Positions 23,027-36,003 of a stretch of DNA of 64,000 nucleotides are shown piece after piece (position 1 is the stretch's first letter; each line of letters starts with the position of its first letter). Origin of the DNA: Symbiodinium microadriaticum (taxonomy: Eukaryota > Sar > Dinophyceae > Suessiales > Symbiodiniaceae); NCBI GenBank assembly GCA_001939145.1, contig LSRX01000822.1:231748-295747 (forward strand), read 5' to 3'. The translations under genes and the position numbers were made by a program. The notes below the pieces were generated by a model. It had not been told where the DNA came from. It worked only from the letters and a program-made list of their open reading frames with translations, and did no database searches.

Positions 23027-26000
23027 GTGTTTTCCACCATCTTCCTTCTTGAAATTGTGTTTAAGGCCCCTCGGCTTGGAGCCATCAACAGGCATTACCA
23101 GTTATCAGCTGATACATGCTACAGAAATCGTGAAAGCAAGGTCTACATGAATGGATTTCGTGGACATTTCTGCACCGGCACGCCATGGATGAATTGTCGC
23201 CGCGACATGTTGGACAATCACGATTGGACTAGTCAAGAGCGCCGTCGGTGACGCAGCTGAGCTTGTTCAGATGATGATTTACATGTTGCCAACGCAAAGT
23301 TTGCAGAGCAAGCAAAGCTACTGGTAGAACCAGACACAGCTTGGAGTTTTGTCATTTTGTTCGGCATGTTTCGGCTGCGGCATCCTTTGGCATGCTTGCT
23401 CTCGCAAAGCCAGGCTTCGACAGCTTTATCATTCTGGTTGACTTCGTGCAGGCTGGTCTCGGCAGTCGCTGTTCGGAGGTTTGGCATTGATGAAGCTCTG
23501 TCGCGTCAACAGGTGTGGATGGAGCTAACGATGCCGGCTTCCGAGAGTAACTTCAGTCTTTCAGCGTTGCATATAGCGACCCTGAGAAGCTCTGCCTTCG
23601 AGGGGCTCGGCCATGATGGAAGACACACCATCCGCCTCGCTGTTCCGAATGATTCGTCTCCTCCGTCTTACGCGCCGCTGGGCAGCAAGGGGTGTGCGCT
23701 ACATCGGACTGGTTCCGCACAATGCAAAATTCAAAAAGGTGAGTGGACTCGGTTCCTTTTAACACTCCCGAAGCTTGACAAATATTGAAAGGATATTCCA
23801 TGATGCTCCCCTTGCTCCAAATCCCCGTTAGCATAACCGAAGCAGAATAGCTGAGGTATCTTGCGAGCAGCTGGGCAAAGAAGGCTTTGCTCAAGTTTTC
23901 GTCTTGGCAGGTCAAGGTAAGCTGCGCCAACTGCTAGCCGCTAGCCGCCTTACCGTTGCCGCCCCTAAGTGGGCCTGGCCATTTAGGTGACCAAATCAGA
24001 CACCTTCAAGGAGCTAGCGGAGCTGACGCTCAGATGCGACATTCGTCCCTCCCTGGAAACAGTCCAATTTTCGCAAGGCAGCAGGATATCTTGAGCTTCA
24101 GGCGATAATTCAGGGAGCGCGACTGTGTAGAGTTCGCAGAAAGGGCCATTCTGCTGTCGGGCGCACATCACATTTGTGCCACGATGGGGAAGGCTGGACA
24201 GAAGGCTGTCTAAACATATCGAAGGCTGTTGCAAGCAGAATGCAGTTCGGTTTTGCCGGAGAGTGCACACCAGCGACATCACAAACCGACCTGCTCAAGT
24301 CATATCGACAGCCACAGCTGCGTCAATCAGCAGCTCAATTTCATGTTCAATCTGGTTTATCAGGGATCCTCTTTCAGTTTCAATATATGACGTGAGACTT
24401 CAGGTACCCCAACAACCACCCAAATCGCCATGCTACCTGACAATCTCGTCGTGTCTACCAAGGGCCAGACTACAACTGCAGGAATTGACAAGTGTGGAGG
24501 GGGGGAGCCTGCATTGTGTTCGTTCGTATAGCAAAGGTGCTTGCTTCCCGCTCCAAACTTTTGACCCTTCGCCGAGGAAGAGTGTTTCAGGTTGAGGTGG
24601 CTTCCTCCAAGAGTCCCGATGCTCCCGTGCTGCTGCTGAAGTGTTTTTACCTACGACATGCAGCATCCCTGAGTTTGCACATGCCTAAATCCTTCCTTTG
24701 AAAGGGCCTCTTGTCGAGGTGGCTCTATTTTTTCCACTTTGGACAGGACTCCTGCTGGCGATTCCTTCCCAGAAATGACTGTTGAGGTGTTTTCGGAGAG
24801 TGTACCTCCGCTTCCCCTTTTTCCTTTCTCTACTGAGTCTTTTGGTCCTACCGTAGTCCAGTGCAGAGACCTCTCCTGAAAACCAAGTGCCCCGCCCTAA
24901 GAGCCGCAGGCCAAACCGCGGCAGGAAGGCCCAAAACTGTCTACCAGAAGTCGCGACCTAGCCAGGGTAGAAACAGGAGGAAAATCAGTAAGCTCTGGAA
25001 ATTTCTGTGGGAGGTACTTCATGCGCATAGTTACGCATAGTTGTATTCTGGAGCAGGAAGAAGAAGCCCTCATTACATTGGCGGAGCTGGAAAAGGCAGA
25101 CCGGGAAGACAAACCCCTGGAGGCCTGGGTCCTTGACCAATTCTTCCACCCAATTCCGTGGTGCCCAAGCCAGTGTGGCACGAGTGAGATTGAGAACATT
25201 CTGGGCACGGCCCAGATCCGCCTACCGGAAATGACTATCAAATCCTCACTACCCAGTGACGAAGGCCTGTCGAAGACTGGGTTCGCTCATGTTCGTTCCC
25301 CGAAACAAAACACCTCACCCTTGGGCGACTGAATAAACTCGGTTTCCTACCTTGCCCAAGAAACGGGGCACCCCGTACCTTAAAACCCTGCAAGTTCTAT
25401 GCAACTTAGATCTGGAAATTCTGGAAGACTAGTGACATGCTGCGTTGGAGCAGACACAGCAGCCTGTGTTGTCTGGCCAAAATTGGAAACTCCGCTTTGA
25501 AGAGGTTGCGTGAATGGAACAGGCATCTGAGATCTTAATGCATCATGCAGTTGCCCACATCAGAAACTTGACACACTTCTTCGACGGGGCTGTACACTCA
25601 AGCTTGGGTGAACTGGGGGAACGCAGAATTTGTTGCTGGGATTGTGAAGTTTTGGTAGATGTGTGAACTTCCTTAATTTCCGGTAGACTCTGGCAAACAC
25701 GGCAGATGTGCACTCACAGCCTATCGGGGCGCGATGTGCTGTGACGGCTCATGTTGTCGTATTCTGTGCTTCCTCTGGGGAAACTGAAGACATGCAATGC
25801 AAACGGCACTGCAAAGAACGGTACGCACACTTTATGATGGGCGGCGATGCTTTGTCACAGCGTTGCGGTGATGTTTCTGCATGTTGCTCAGTATTCCGGA
25901 GCTACAGTTGATAAGTATGCAGTTTCTCTTTTGCAGTACTATTTGCCAAGGACCCCGAACCGCAAAGAAGGGTTGACTTTACTGAATGAAGCCCGAAGAC

Positions 26001-27031
26001 AGCACTGAATCTGAAATATCTTGGCTTCGGATTGGTGCTCTCCAATGCCCTGCAGGAAGAACATTTCGCCTGCTTGTGTAAGAGCATTGCACACCGCGTT
26101 CTTAGAGGCAGAGACAGGTCAGCCACACGACTGCGTTTTTGCACCCCGAACCAGCCGAGGATGCATGGGATTGTTGCTGGAATGTACACCACAGCTACTC
26201 GGAGCTTGAGTTAGTTGGTGAATGCAGAGTGGATTCTGGTCTGGAAGATAGCACAGGCCAAGTGCAGGAGGCACGAGTTGCAACCGTGATGAAAACTGTT
26301 CGCCGGAAGCGCACTTGCTTCAAGAGGCGGCTAGGGCGGCTAGGTGCCCAATGTTCGTAGATTCAAGCAAGGTTTGGTCGCTGCTCCTTTTCGCGATCGT
26401 CATGCAGCATGGATGCACGGATTGCCATGCTGCGACCTGAACTACGATGTTTGTGTCATGTTAGGTATATTAAAGTATATTCCTCCAAAGAGACAGCAAG
26501 GCCCGAATTTTTAAGGGAGCTCCTTGCTGAGAGCAGCATCGACTGATAAACACCCAGGCTCACGATTAAACCCCACAGCAAGAATGCATTGAATGCGCTT
26601 CATGCGAAAATGAACATAAACGGAGACTTGGTTGCTGCCCTGTTTATGGAAAGAGGTATGTGGTTGCACTGGTTTTTCGAGAAACGCTGGGCAGAGCTGC
26701 CGAGACACCTTCGAAGGACGTTGCATGATGTTGAGTGTGGCATGGTTGAGCCTACGGTCTACATTCTAGTCTCGTTCTCTTGTTTCTCGAGCTTCGGGAA
26801 GCTGTAGAATTTGAGGTACCTGTGCTTGTAGGTAGCGTTCTGTGCGGAAGGGTGCAATTTATGATGTTTGGAGAACACTCTGCATACAAAGGTGCGTTTT
26901 CATTGGAAGTGTGTGCCCTGCCAATCCCAGACAGACACACACACACAGAGATAATATATATATATATATATATATACATATATATTATATATATTATATA
27001 TATTATATATTATATATTATATTATATATAT

Positions 27032-27063
<32 letters not shown>

Positions 27064-29990
27064 ATATATATATATCTATATACATACACGCGCGGAGCCC
27101 GGAGGGCCAGGTGCTGCCACAGCATGCAGCAAACTCAGACTACTAGGCCCTAGGCACTGGGCACCATGGTAGCTGCACCCCTGGCTCAGGTTCAGCCACT
27201 GTCCAGTCTTTTGGTCTTTATTGTCGGTGCTTACCTGTGGTGCTGTACACCCCACCGTCCTTGCATGCTTCCACGTCGACACAGGAGCACGTCTTCCAGC
27301 TATTCAATAATGCTCCTGGGTTGAGGATTTATGCCATGCAATTGACCGAGATGCACACTGTTCACAGGGCCTGCCTCACTTTGAGAAAGTAGCAGAAAGC
27401 CGTGTCTCCTGGGACCGGTTGCTTCCAGTCCACTTTCGTCTCGGAACCCTTGAACTCAGGTGCCGAGAGCGTGGTTCACCACATTTCGTTGCAGTTTCGG
27501 AGACTGCAACTCCAAGATGGGCCTCCCTGGCAATTTATACTCGAAAGGTGATTGCCGGAACCCCAGATAACTTCCCAAGCATCCAGTCAGAGAGTCAGGT
27601 GTTCCAATTTTTGAGTATGCCACACGGCTGCATTGAGTCATGAATCATTGGTTATTGACGTGATTATCAGCATGCTATGCCGGAACTCCATGCCTATCCG
27701 TATAAAGCCGACTGCGGAGTTGACCAGGATGGAGTGCGCATGAGTATGAGTGCGCACTGCCACGGAAAGGCATCACCTCGTAAAATTAGACGATCGTAGG
27801 ATCAACCGCAAGATGCGGATCATCAGCCCCTAGATGCCTTAAATTCTGGCACAAGCATGTCTCCGTCAAAGTCAGGTGCTGGAAGACAACGAGAACGGCG
27901 AAGTGTTGGGGATGCAACCAGGTATGCATTTGGCTCCTACGATCTCCTATGTGTCCATCAGTCCATCAGGCTTCTGGCTTCCATTGTACGAAACGCCAAT
28001 GCCACAGCAGCTCACCGAACAAACAACGGCAAATGCACTGCATCCTTTCGAGGTTGTCGATGCGTGAAGCTTTGAGACACGATGTCCAGATCATAGAGTA
28101 GCTTGCAGGCTCCAGGCTTACATTAACGTGCAGATGTGATTCACTCGCGACTTGATCCAGGTTCTATGGTTGCTTCACAATTCTGGTGGAAATTGTCCTC
28201 TTCAACGTCATCAGTGCGATGTTCGTAGAGAGCACTATGGAAGCTGCTGCTCACATCTCCAATCTGAAGCGAAGGGAGCGGCTGCAGGCAACGCAGCTTA
28301 ATTCAAAGCTTGTCATATGATGTGATGCATGTGGTCTCACATCGCAAAGGGGGCCTGAGGGCCACAGGCCCGGGGCTCGACAGTTCACAGCAACGGTTGG
28401 TTTTCAATGAGCAACCGCACGTACTAGGTTCGTGGCATTGGACTGCAAAGTTGTGAAGAGACATGCCGCGTTCTGAGAATCTTGTGCTGAGGATGAGGGC
28501 TTGCTGTACACCCGCATTGCTATTCTGGTCAGGCTGGGTGTGCAGCAATGGGGGGTGTAAATAAATCATCCCGAGCACGAGCGTGCAATTCCTGCTTTGC
28601 ACGTGCGAGCCTGTCAGCTTCTTGCAACCCGAAGTCAGAGGAGAGTAGGGGATACTCTTACCGCAGGCGGATCATGATCAAAGCCACCGGAACAGATCCG
28701 GGACAGGTGCGGAGAGTGTGCAGAACGTGCTGGAATCCATGTCTGCCTTGAGCGAGCGTGCGAGTCGAAACCGTCCATGCATATGGTACGGTGTCAGCAG
28801 CTGTAAGAACAGGAAAGTATGACGAACATGGCTCGCCGGCAAACCCTTCAAGAACCCAAGTTGAGCCCTCCGTTGCAGGCTCTGACGGAGCACCTGGACA
28901 CGATCGTGCGGGCCCAGGTCCCCAGGGAGACCATCGACCAGGCGCTGCCCGCCTGCCTGGCCTAGCCGGCATACCTCGGAGCGTCATCGGCCCGCTACAG
29001 GTCATCTATGACCAGGAAGCTAAGCAGGCTGGGGCTGCTTGTGACTGTGACATCTGGTCACAGCATTTGGTGGCATCAGAGCTGGCCTGTGTACAAGAGC
29101 ACGGAAACGCTTATGACAACCGCAGGCTCTCATGGATCTGGACATCAACCCGCTCGATCACGCACCTCTGCTTCATTGCAATGATTCCTTCTCACAGCAA
29201 GAGATTCCAGCGGTAAGGGCCGGCTGTCGGACATTTTTGACCCGGACAATGGTGGCACCATCGGGGTTATGGACATTGCTGCCGGAATCCGGAGGCGTGT
29301 GATGCACGTGAGCTGCGGAAGAATGCCGAGACACATCGAATCCTAGAGTACCCATACACTCTACCTGGAAGTCGGAGCTGCCTCATGCATGCTGCAAAAC
29401 CGTCATGTTCGGTACGACTTTGCAGAAACCTTTTGGCTGGAGAAGTCGTGGCTTACTGGAGGCTTTCTGAATAAACTTGCATGGCACCCAGCCATCAACG
29501 TTCATGATGTCGTACTGGTGTTGCTTGCATGGTCCCAAACTTCTCCTCGCATTCGGATAGCTCAGACATGGGCCGTAATATTAAAAAGTCCAGGCGAATG
29601 TCGAAGCAGTTGTTTGCAGAATCACGAGTTCGTCTAGAACAAGTCCAACGGGGCAACTCAATTCAGAAATCAAGAACTTGAAACCGTGTTCAGTGAGGAC
29701 GGCTCGTTTCCGATTGGGTTCGCGAGAAAAGAAATTCAAACTTGGGACGGCGATAAGCGCAACGAGTCACGGTGGAAGCCTCAAGCAGACTAGCCTCTTA
29801 GTCGGGATCTTAGTCTTAAGAGCCCCATGACCATGCGTTTACGGTGTGCTCCTGGCTGAGGAGAGTGGTTTCGGGTCGCTTCTTTCAGCTTGTCATTTGA
29901 TTAGGCTAAGGTTTTCAATTGGGACCATTACGCCTGCGAGCTGCTAGGCTCCGCGGGGAAGCTCGCAGAAGATACTTGGTGGCATTTGGC
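23027..29990 (+). CDS. Voltage-gated cation channel with C-terminal EF-hand (partial model)
   Basis: Exons follow the order of a voltage-gated channel repeat. S2: 23027-23065, VFSTIFLLEIVFK, then a 75 nt GC-AG intron. S2-S3 loop: 23141-23195, VYMNGFRGHFCTGTPWMN, then a GT-AG intron. S3: 23414-23451, completing Cys then FDSFIILVDFVQ. S4: about 23623-23750, with LFRMIRLLRLTRR, Arg at every third place, ending AAAAAG|gtgagt. S6: 28161-28287, CFTILVEIVLFNVISAMFVE then a basic helix, ending at a GC donor. Cytoplasmic exons: about 28817-28967 (LTEHLDTIVRAQVPRETIDQ) and 29126 onward (ALMDLDINPLDHAPLL). The EF loop at 29239-29274 reads DPDNGGTIGVMD; its exon ends at gtgagc after 29307. A piece at 29948 reads LRGEAR, as often follows this EF-hand. 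Expected role: membrane ion conductance gated by voltage, possibly modulated by calcium. S1, S5 and the pore loop were not found, so ion selectivity cannot be stated. That all exons belong to one gene is inferred. Confidence 0.72.
26936..26951. repeat. CA/GA run flanking the TA tract
   Basis: A short (CA)n then AGAG run immediately upstream of the TA microsatellite. Confidence 0.75.
26952..27086. repeat. TA microsatellite
   Basis: About 135 bp of almost pure (TA)n with occasional TATTATA interruptions, expected to be self-complementary. It lies in a presumed intron of the channel gene. Overlapping Ile/Tyr-rich frames are translations of it. Confidence 0.95.
27840..28067 (+). CDS. Possible additional channel exon(s)
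   Basis: A + frame about 90 bp upstream of the S6 exon reads LEDNENGEVLGMQP up to a gtatgc donor-like site and then stays open as ISYVSISPSGFWLPLYE to a TGA at 28065-28067. The FWLPLYE piece would suit the segment just before S6, but its phase does not join the S6 exon cleanly. It may belong to the channel or be chance. Confidence 0.25.
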
Positions 29991-30913
29991 GGTGTAAGAC
30001 GAAGTCTTTTCCGTTCCGTGAAGATTGACCTACGGCAAACCAGCAGACCCAGCAAACAGTATTGCAGCTATACAAGGATTATGCAATGCCGTGTGGGCGG
30101 CAATAGTGGTGATGCGTCAGTTGTCGTGATGCGAGGCGACATTGTCTGTGTCGACCTGATGCTGGCACCTCAGATTTCGCATCGCCACTTCCGGCCCCAG
30201 ACAGACCCTAATGTAGACCGCTTACTCGCAGGAGAGTATCCTTATTATTGTAAGAGCCGCCGTCCCGAAAGAGGGCATTCTACCAAAGGCTGCGCCATGT
30301 GCAGTCCATTCTCGTGGACATGGCTGATGTGACTTCGGCCAGGTGAAGTTTGGATTTCGCAGTAGCTAGTACCTAAACTGAGTTTTGCTTCGTGGCTTGT
30401 ACTTTTACCTTGCCTTGGGGTGGCACCTGAAGTGCTACTGCCCGTCCCTTGCCGAGCATTGAGGCGATGAGTCGGATAGAGATGGTCGTTCTACCACAAG
30501 AGCCGACATGACGTCTGAGAGACCGCCAGTCTCATTCACAGGTTCCGCCACTGCATTTTGCTGCATCGGAACTTTCAAGAGCAACAGCAATCACCATGCC
30601 TGCAGAATTTACCTGAGAGCATTGAAAGTCTTATCCACCCAAGTTGCGGTTGGATGACCTGAACGACAGTCCACCTCATTTGTTTTAGATGGGCTTTGTG
30701 CCTGCACAACAGCGTCTTTCTAACCCGTACTAGAAGTCTCGGAAGAACAGTTGACAATAGTTACAACAATGACTACTGCAGAAGAAGAAGACAAACAACG
30801 TCAATATGTCGTGGTAGTTGTCGGCGTCGTGGTCATGGTCCTCGTCGCCATAGCAGTGGTGGTAGTAGTACTAGTACCAGGACTTGTACTTTTCTTGTAT
30901 TACGAGCTGTATG

Positions 30914-31448
<535 letters not shown>

Positions 31449-31463
31449 CATCCTCGTAATAGT

Positions 31464-31676
31464 TGTTGTCGTAGAAATCGTCGTAGTGGCAGTAGTAGCA
31501 GCAGCAGCAGCAGTAGTAGTAGTAGTGGTAGTGGTAGTGATGGTGGTGGTAGTAGTAGTAGTAGGAGGAGGAGGAGGAGGAGGAGCAGCAGCAGTGGTGG
31601 TGGTGGTGGTGCTCGTGGTAGCAGCAGTAGACGTAGACGTGGCAGTAGCAGCAGCAGCAGCAGCAGCAGCGCAGGA
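31464..31676. repeat. GTA/AGC/AGG trinucleotide tract
   Basis: Runs of GTA, GCA, GTG, AGG and AGC units. GTA is the reverse complement of TAC, so this block is partly complementary to the preceding tract across a spacer of about 15 bp. Confidence 0.9.
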
Positions 31677-31679
31677 GCA

Positions 31680-32711
31680 TTAGCAGGAGTACTTAGTAGC
31701 GGGGGTAATGGGCATAGTGTGTGTGTTCTGTTGGTTGTAGTAGTACTGCTGTGCCTATGCTAAGGGCAGGTGTCGCCGACTAAGCAGCTCAAGATTCAAC
31801 TCACGGTAGCAGCAGCACTCGTAGCAGCTTTACTTAGGACTTTTGGAAAACCAGCAGCTTGCGAGATTTCGAAAACCACTGTACCGTGCAGAGAGACAGG
31901 ACTTGACTAACGAGCTTTCAATGCCAGGAAACCCTATGCATGGCAGGTGGGCTGGTTAACGAAGTAGGTGCCACAGGACAGCGGCTACTTCCGAATGGAA
32001 GTAGGAGCCTTCATCGCTGAATAAAGCAAAAGTGACGGGTGTGTTTGCACATGAACGGACGTGCAGCGTCCATGAAGCATATCTGCAGCCGGAGACTCGC
32101 GAGCATCCGCAGGTCGCAAGCGACTTAGAAGTCTACCCAGTTTGGGCAACATGTCTGCAAAAGGTCGTATGGCTTGAGACATAGGTGCGCGTCTTTGCCC
32201 GACCCTCACGCCCAAGGTCAGCACAGCTGCCTCGCCAAAGAGTTCCCGCGAGGCCCTACAGCCAGAACTGCCACGAAACTGTATATCATGCATGCATATG
32301 CAGGCCAAACAGTGTGACATCTCTCAACCTCAGAGAGCCCTTTGCCCTTCGTGTTGCATGGCGTTGCGAGGCACGCTGCCTTTTCCTCTACAAAGGAACG
32401 AAGAGCAAAGCCTGGGGCCTGGCTCTTGGCAGAAGTGCGACCGGCAATGCGGTGGCTCTTGGGCGACTCCACGCGCAACTTTTATGCCAAATAATTAGAT
32501 AGGCCTCGTTTTCGCTCCACTGCGGAGTCGAAGCAGAGGCCTGGACAGTGGGCACACGACTTGGAGATGGCCTGCTTCGAAGCGAAGGCGATGTTTCGTC
32601 TTTAGGCAGTCATTCTACGGACATCCCGACCTGCATTACTCATTGCTATAACTACAGAAATTTAAACCTTGCCCCAGGCTTTTCTAACTGTCCCTCCAAG
32701 CTTCGCCTGAG
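31680..32711. other. No gene supported
   Basis: Flank of the trinucleotide tracts and weak overlapping frames on both strands. No domain or exon chain was found. Confidence 0.45.
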
Positions 32712-32935
32712 GTGGTGCTGGTGGAATCATCGCGCGGCGCGTTGCTGTGGAGGGCGACGGCGAAGACCCCTCGGAGGCAGATTCGATCAGGCTCCTCGAG
32801 AGTCGAAGGAATCGAAGAGTCGAGCCCAGCTTTGTGAAAGGTTTGCGTGTCGCCGGCCGCCCGAGGCTGGGAGGTGCAGCGGAAACATGTTCACAGAAAA
32901 GCTGGCATCCATTCGGCATGCTGATGCACTTTTAG
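32712..32935 (+). CDS. Candidate exon, unknown protein
   Basis: The exon begins after CCTGAG with G and reads GAGGIIARRVAVEGDGEDPS then EADSIRLLESRRNRRVEPSF, with C/G-biased codons, to a TAG at 32933-32935. A GC at 32790 could also end it. No family was recognised. A second + frame at 32961-33413 is open for 150 codons but has weaker bias. Confidence 0.3.
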
Positions 32936-33987
32936 CAAGCAAGCTCAAGGTCTTGTTGAAATGCAACTGGTCAACAACACTGCTTCTCAGCAATGTGCCC
33001 AGGATGAGCTGTCGCTAGTCAGCATCACGCACCGGAACAGAAATTGCAATCTCGGAATGTCATCCCTTCTTCGAGGCAGTCCTCAGCTTCATGATACACA
33101 ACCTTCAGCACTTGAGTTTGTCACGAGGAAACGGGGAAACCCGAGGCGCACTGAACAAAGTGTAAATACTTCGGATGTTGCCAAGAGTTCACTCGTGTTA
33201 AAACTTGAACGTCGTCGCCAACTCGCAGAAAGTGCAAGTCCGGGAGGTACGCTTCAAGCGATCGGAGTTGAGCCGGCCATAGAACATGTTTACCCGAATG
33301 TCCTTACCGCGGCAAGCCATAGAAGTCGCAGCAACAAAGCTCCAATAATGCAACCTCCCGCACAAGCACGTACAAGCATTTGGACATCATGTGGTTGTGT
33401 GTCGGGTTCGTAGCGGAGTTGCATGTCCATCGCGTTGAAAACGGTTCGGCGTATTCGCTGAAACCAGAATTCCTTGCACTAGAGTAGAGGGCCAGCGCAA
33501 GGTCGCTTCCGGACCGGCCTTAACCTCAGTCCATTTTGCAGCCAGCCGCCTAGCCTGCTGCGGAAATTCTTTGTGGCATTCTGCCTGTTCCGCAGCAGAT
33601 TTTTCAGGTAGTGAGTAGGTTCTGACCGCAGTAGTCAACCATGTTTTTCCTGCTGCTTTTTAGCTTGCTGCTTGCGTCGCCAGTGCTGAAGCTGAGCTGC
33701 ATTGGTTGATGTGCGAGCTTGTAGGCTGGCACATCCCAGCATCGTGCGATGAGAGAGCCACTGGTTTACGAAAGCATGATACTGGTAGTTGTGATAGTGG
33801 TGTTTCACAAGCTTTTGCCTACCACGCTTTGCGACGTGCTGCACCTCCTTCTGAGCAACCACAGAGGTACCTCCTGTTGAACTCTTTAGTCCCCAGGCCG
33901 GCCATCTTGTATCCTTGCACGGCATGGAAGACACCGCCACATGCCAACGAAGTCACGGCAGGCTGCTGGGACCACAGAATCTGAAAG

Positions 33988-36003
33988 AACGCTACGCCGC
34001 GAGCTGGTCGCTCGTGACCGGCTCCAGGGCAGCAAGCATCATGGGACTTGCTTCTTTATCCCACTGTGCTTCTGCGTGAGATTCCAGAGCCCGCCCTGAA
34101 TTGCTGCCGCTGACACTCGGCCCTGAACTGCAAAAAAGAATCTGAATCCCTGATATCTGTTCCTTACCTGTTTACTGGGGTTTGTGATTGGGCCAGTTGC
34201 TGGTGGTAGTTGGTGAGCTGGCTGTCCTGCTGTAGTCCCGAGGACCCCTGTTTTCGGAGCTTGTATGGTAAGGGCTTTAGATTCCTGGTTGTTGGAAGTT
34301 GGTCTACGCAGCTGGGGGTCCTTGCTTCCTGTCTCACGCCGACCACGTACCATTGACCTCGCCTGGCATGTCCGAGTTGTGAGAGCGTAATCTGAATCTC
34401 AGGTGGCTCCTCAGGAATTGGCAAGGCACCGCCTTTTGTGGAATGCCTTTGGGTCGGAATTGCAAGTGTGCAGAAGCTTCGCACACCACTCATCTCATCA
34501 TCTCACGCAGGAGCTGGCGCGAAAATTGCTATCCCAGGGGCTCAATTTGATTATCATAGCGCGCCCCGCTCTCAGTTGGTATGTTGACCGAACTAGCATG
34601 GAAGACTGCTCAGGAAGTGTGTCGGTGAGAGTCGGGAGCGGAGAGCCACGGGACTCGTGCAACTCGGGCTAGCTTGCAGTTGGACACCAAATTGGGGAGA
34701 AGGGGAGTGCAGGCAACTGTCAGGCAAGGGGCAATGCCAAAGAGAGAATGAATCATGGAGGTGACGAGCCGATCTTCGAAGAGACCTTAAAGGTGGTCGC
34801 TGCTATGTGTGTGATTGACCCGCAGATCTTGAGTCCGAGCTCACATATACACCTTCAGAAGTTGATTCCATGCAGATCCCAGGCAGCTGTGTTTCATGTT
34901 TCTGATAGTGGTATTGGCCTTGCCCCAGCCAGGAGCTAAAAAAGGAGTTTCCGAAAGCGAGTATCCGAAGCGTCAAGGCACTTTGGTTTGCTCACTCTTC
35001 AGCTGCACATGGCACTCGTTCCGCCGTTGGTTGCTTGATGTTGCGAGTTTGCTGGTGCTGAGGCAAACTTGTCGGACAGTTCTGGGTCCTGGATGGCAGA
35101 CGTTAAAGAGGCGACCAAGGATCCCTCTCGAATCAGCATGATTCAGCTTCCTCTGCGCATTGAAGTCATTAAATGTCACGCTTAAGTCATGAGCTTTGTT
35201 TGTAACCGGTGCAGCCACAGCAGGACATTGATGTCCAAGTAGTTTTCAACAACGCCGGCTTCATCGTCACAGGCCAGAGCGGGAAGTGCAAGGCTGCATA
35301 GATGGCTCAAGCATGCTCAAGCTTCAAGGCTTCTTCGAGCAGCACTCGGTTGAGACGCACCTCGCCAACTTCCACTGCAATCTCACTGCAAACATACACC
35401 TCACCCACTACCTCTACAGCAGACTTATCAGCAAGGCAACTGCAGTCTGGCAGCCTTTGACCCGGCAACTGCCGGCCTTGTCTGCAGGGCCTGAAAGGCT
35501 GCATTGTCTTCACATCGTCCTCTGCGGGCTTCATTCCAAACCCTTTCGCTGCAATGCTGCGTGGATGCAGAAGGAGATACTCGTGTGATGTCGATTGCCA
35601 TGTTCGTTAGCAGAAGAATCCCGCCGGGCTTGGGGCTCGATGGGCGGCGGTATGCACAATTCACACAGCTGCTGTCAGCAAGCTTCTTGCTGCGTCTCCT
35701 GCACGTGTTGCTGCAAAAGCACGGCATGACTAAGGTACGGCTGCACCAAGTCAGGGCTATCAGTCCCTCCACTGGGAAGAAAAGCGATTCGTGTTCACCT
35801 GTAGTGTTCCGGTGAAGATAGCAATCTCTCTCGTCGAAACGGTCATGTTTAGAGATGCGGGCGCTTCGTAAAATGGCCTGCGCAAGACCCACCAACATTG
35901 GAAGAGATTGCGGACCCTTCGCCAAGCCGAGGAGCTGGCTGCAAGTCTTGCTGTTGAGGGCAAGGCACGTGGCGTGGACGTTCATGCAGTGCACCCGAGC
36001 CCA
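33988..36003 (+). CDS. Short-chain dehydrogenase/reductase (SDR), multi-exon
   Basis: Exons follow the SDR fold in order. Exon 33988 to about 34050: ERY-like start then WSLVTGS, the first beta strand and TG of the cofactor motif. Exon 34511-34567: ELARKLLSQGLNLIIIARP, helix B and strand 2, GC donor. Exon 34769-34792: PIFEETLK, gt donor. Exon 35221-35272: DIDVQVVFNNAGFIVT, with the diagnostic NNAG, ending in phase 1 at a GC donor. Exon 35329-35435: FFEQHSVETHLANFHCNLTA then helix IHLTHYLYSRLISK, GC donor. Exon 35488-35558: GLKGCIVFTSSSAGFIPNPF, strand 5 with the catalytic-type Ser, GC donor. Exon 35927-36003: EELAASLAVEGKARGVDV then HAVHPSP. Phases agree for the NNAG, FFEQ and GLKG exons. Expected role: NAD(P)-dependent oxidoreduction, possibly steroid- or acyl-type by resemblance; substrate unknown. 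The exon with the YxxxK pair was not found, and the nucleotide motif after TGS is irregular. Confidence 0.75.

Noticed and set aside
24897..25332. Possible retroelement (LINE-like) fragment on either strand
   Set aside because: The + frame (EEEALITLAELEKADRED) and the reverse frame are both open, but no reverse transcriptase or endonuclease motif could be seen.
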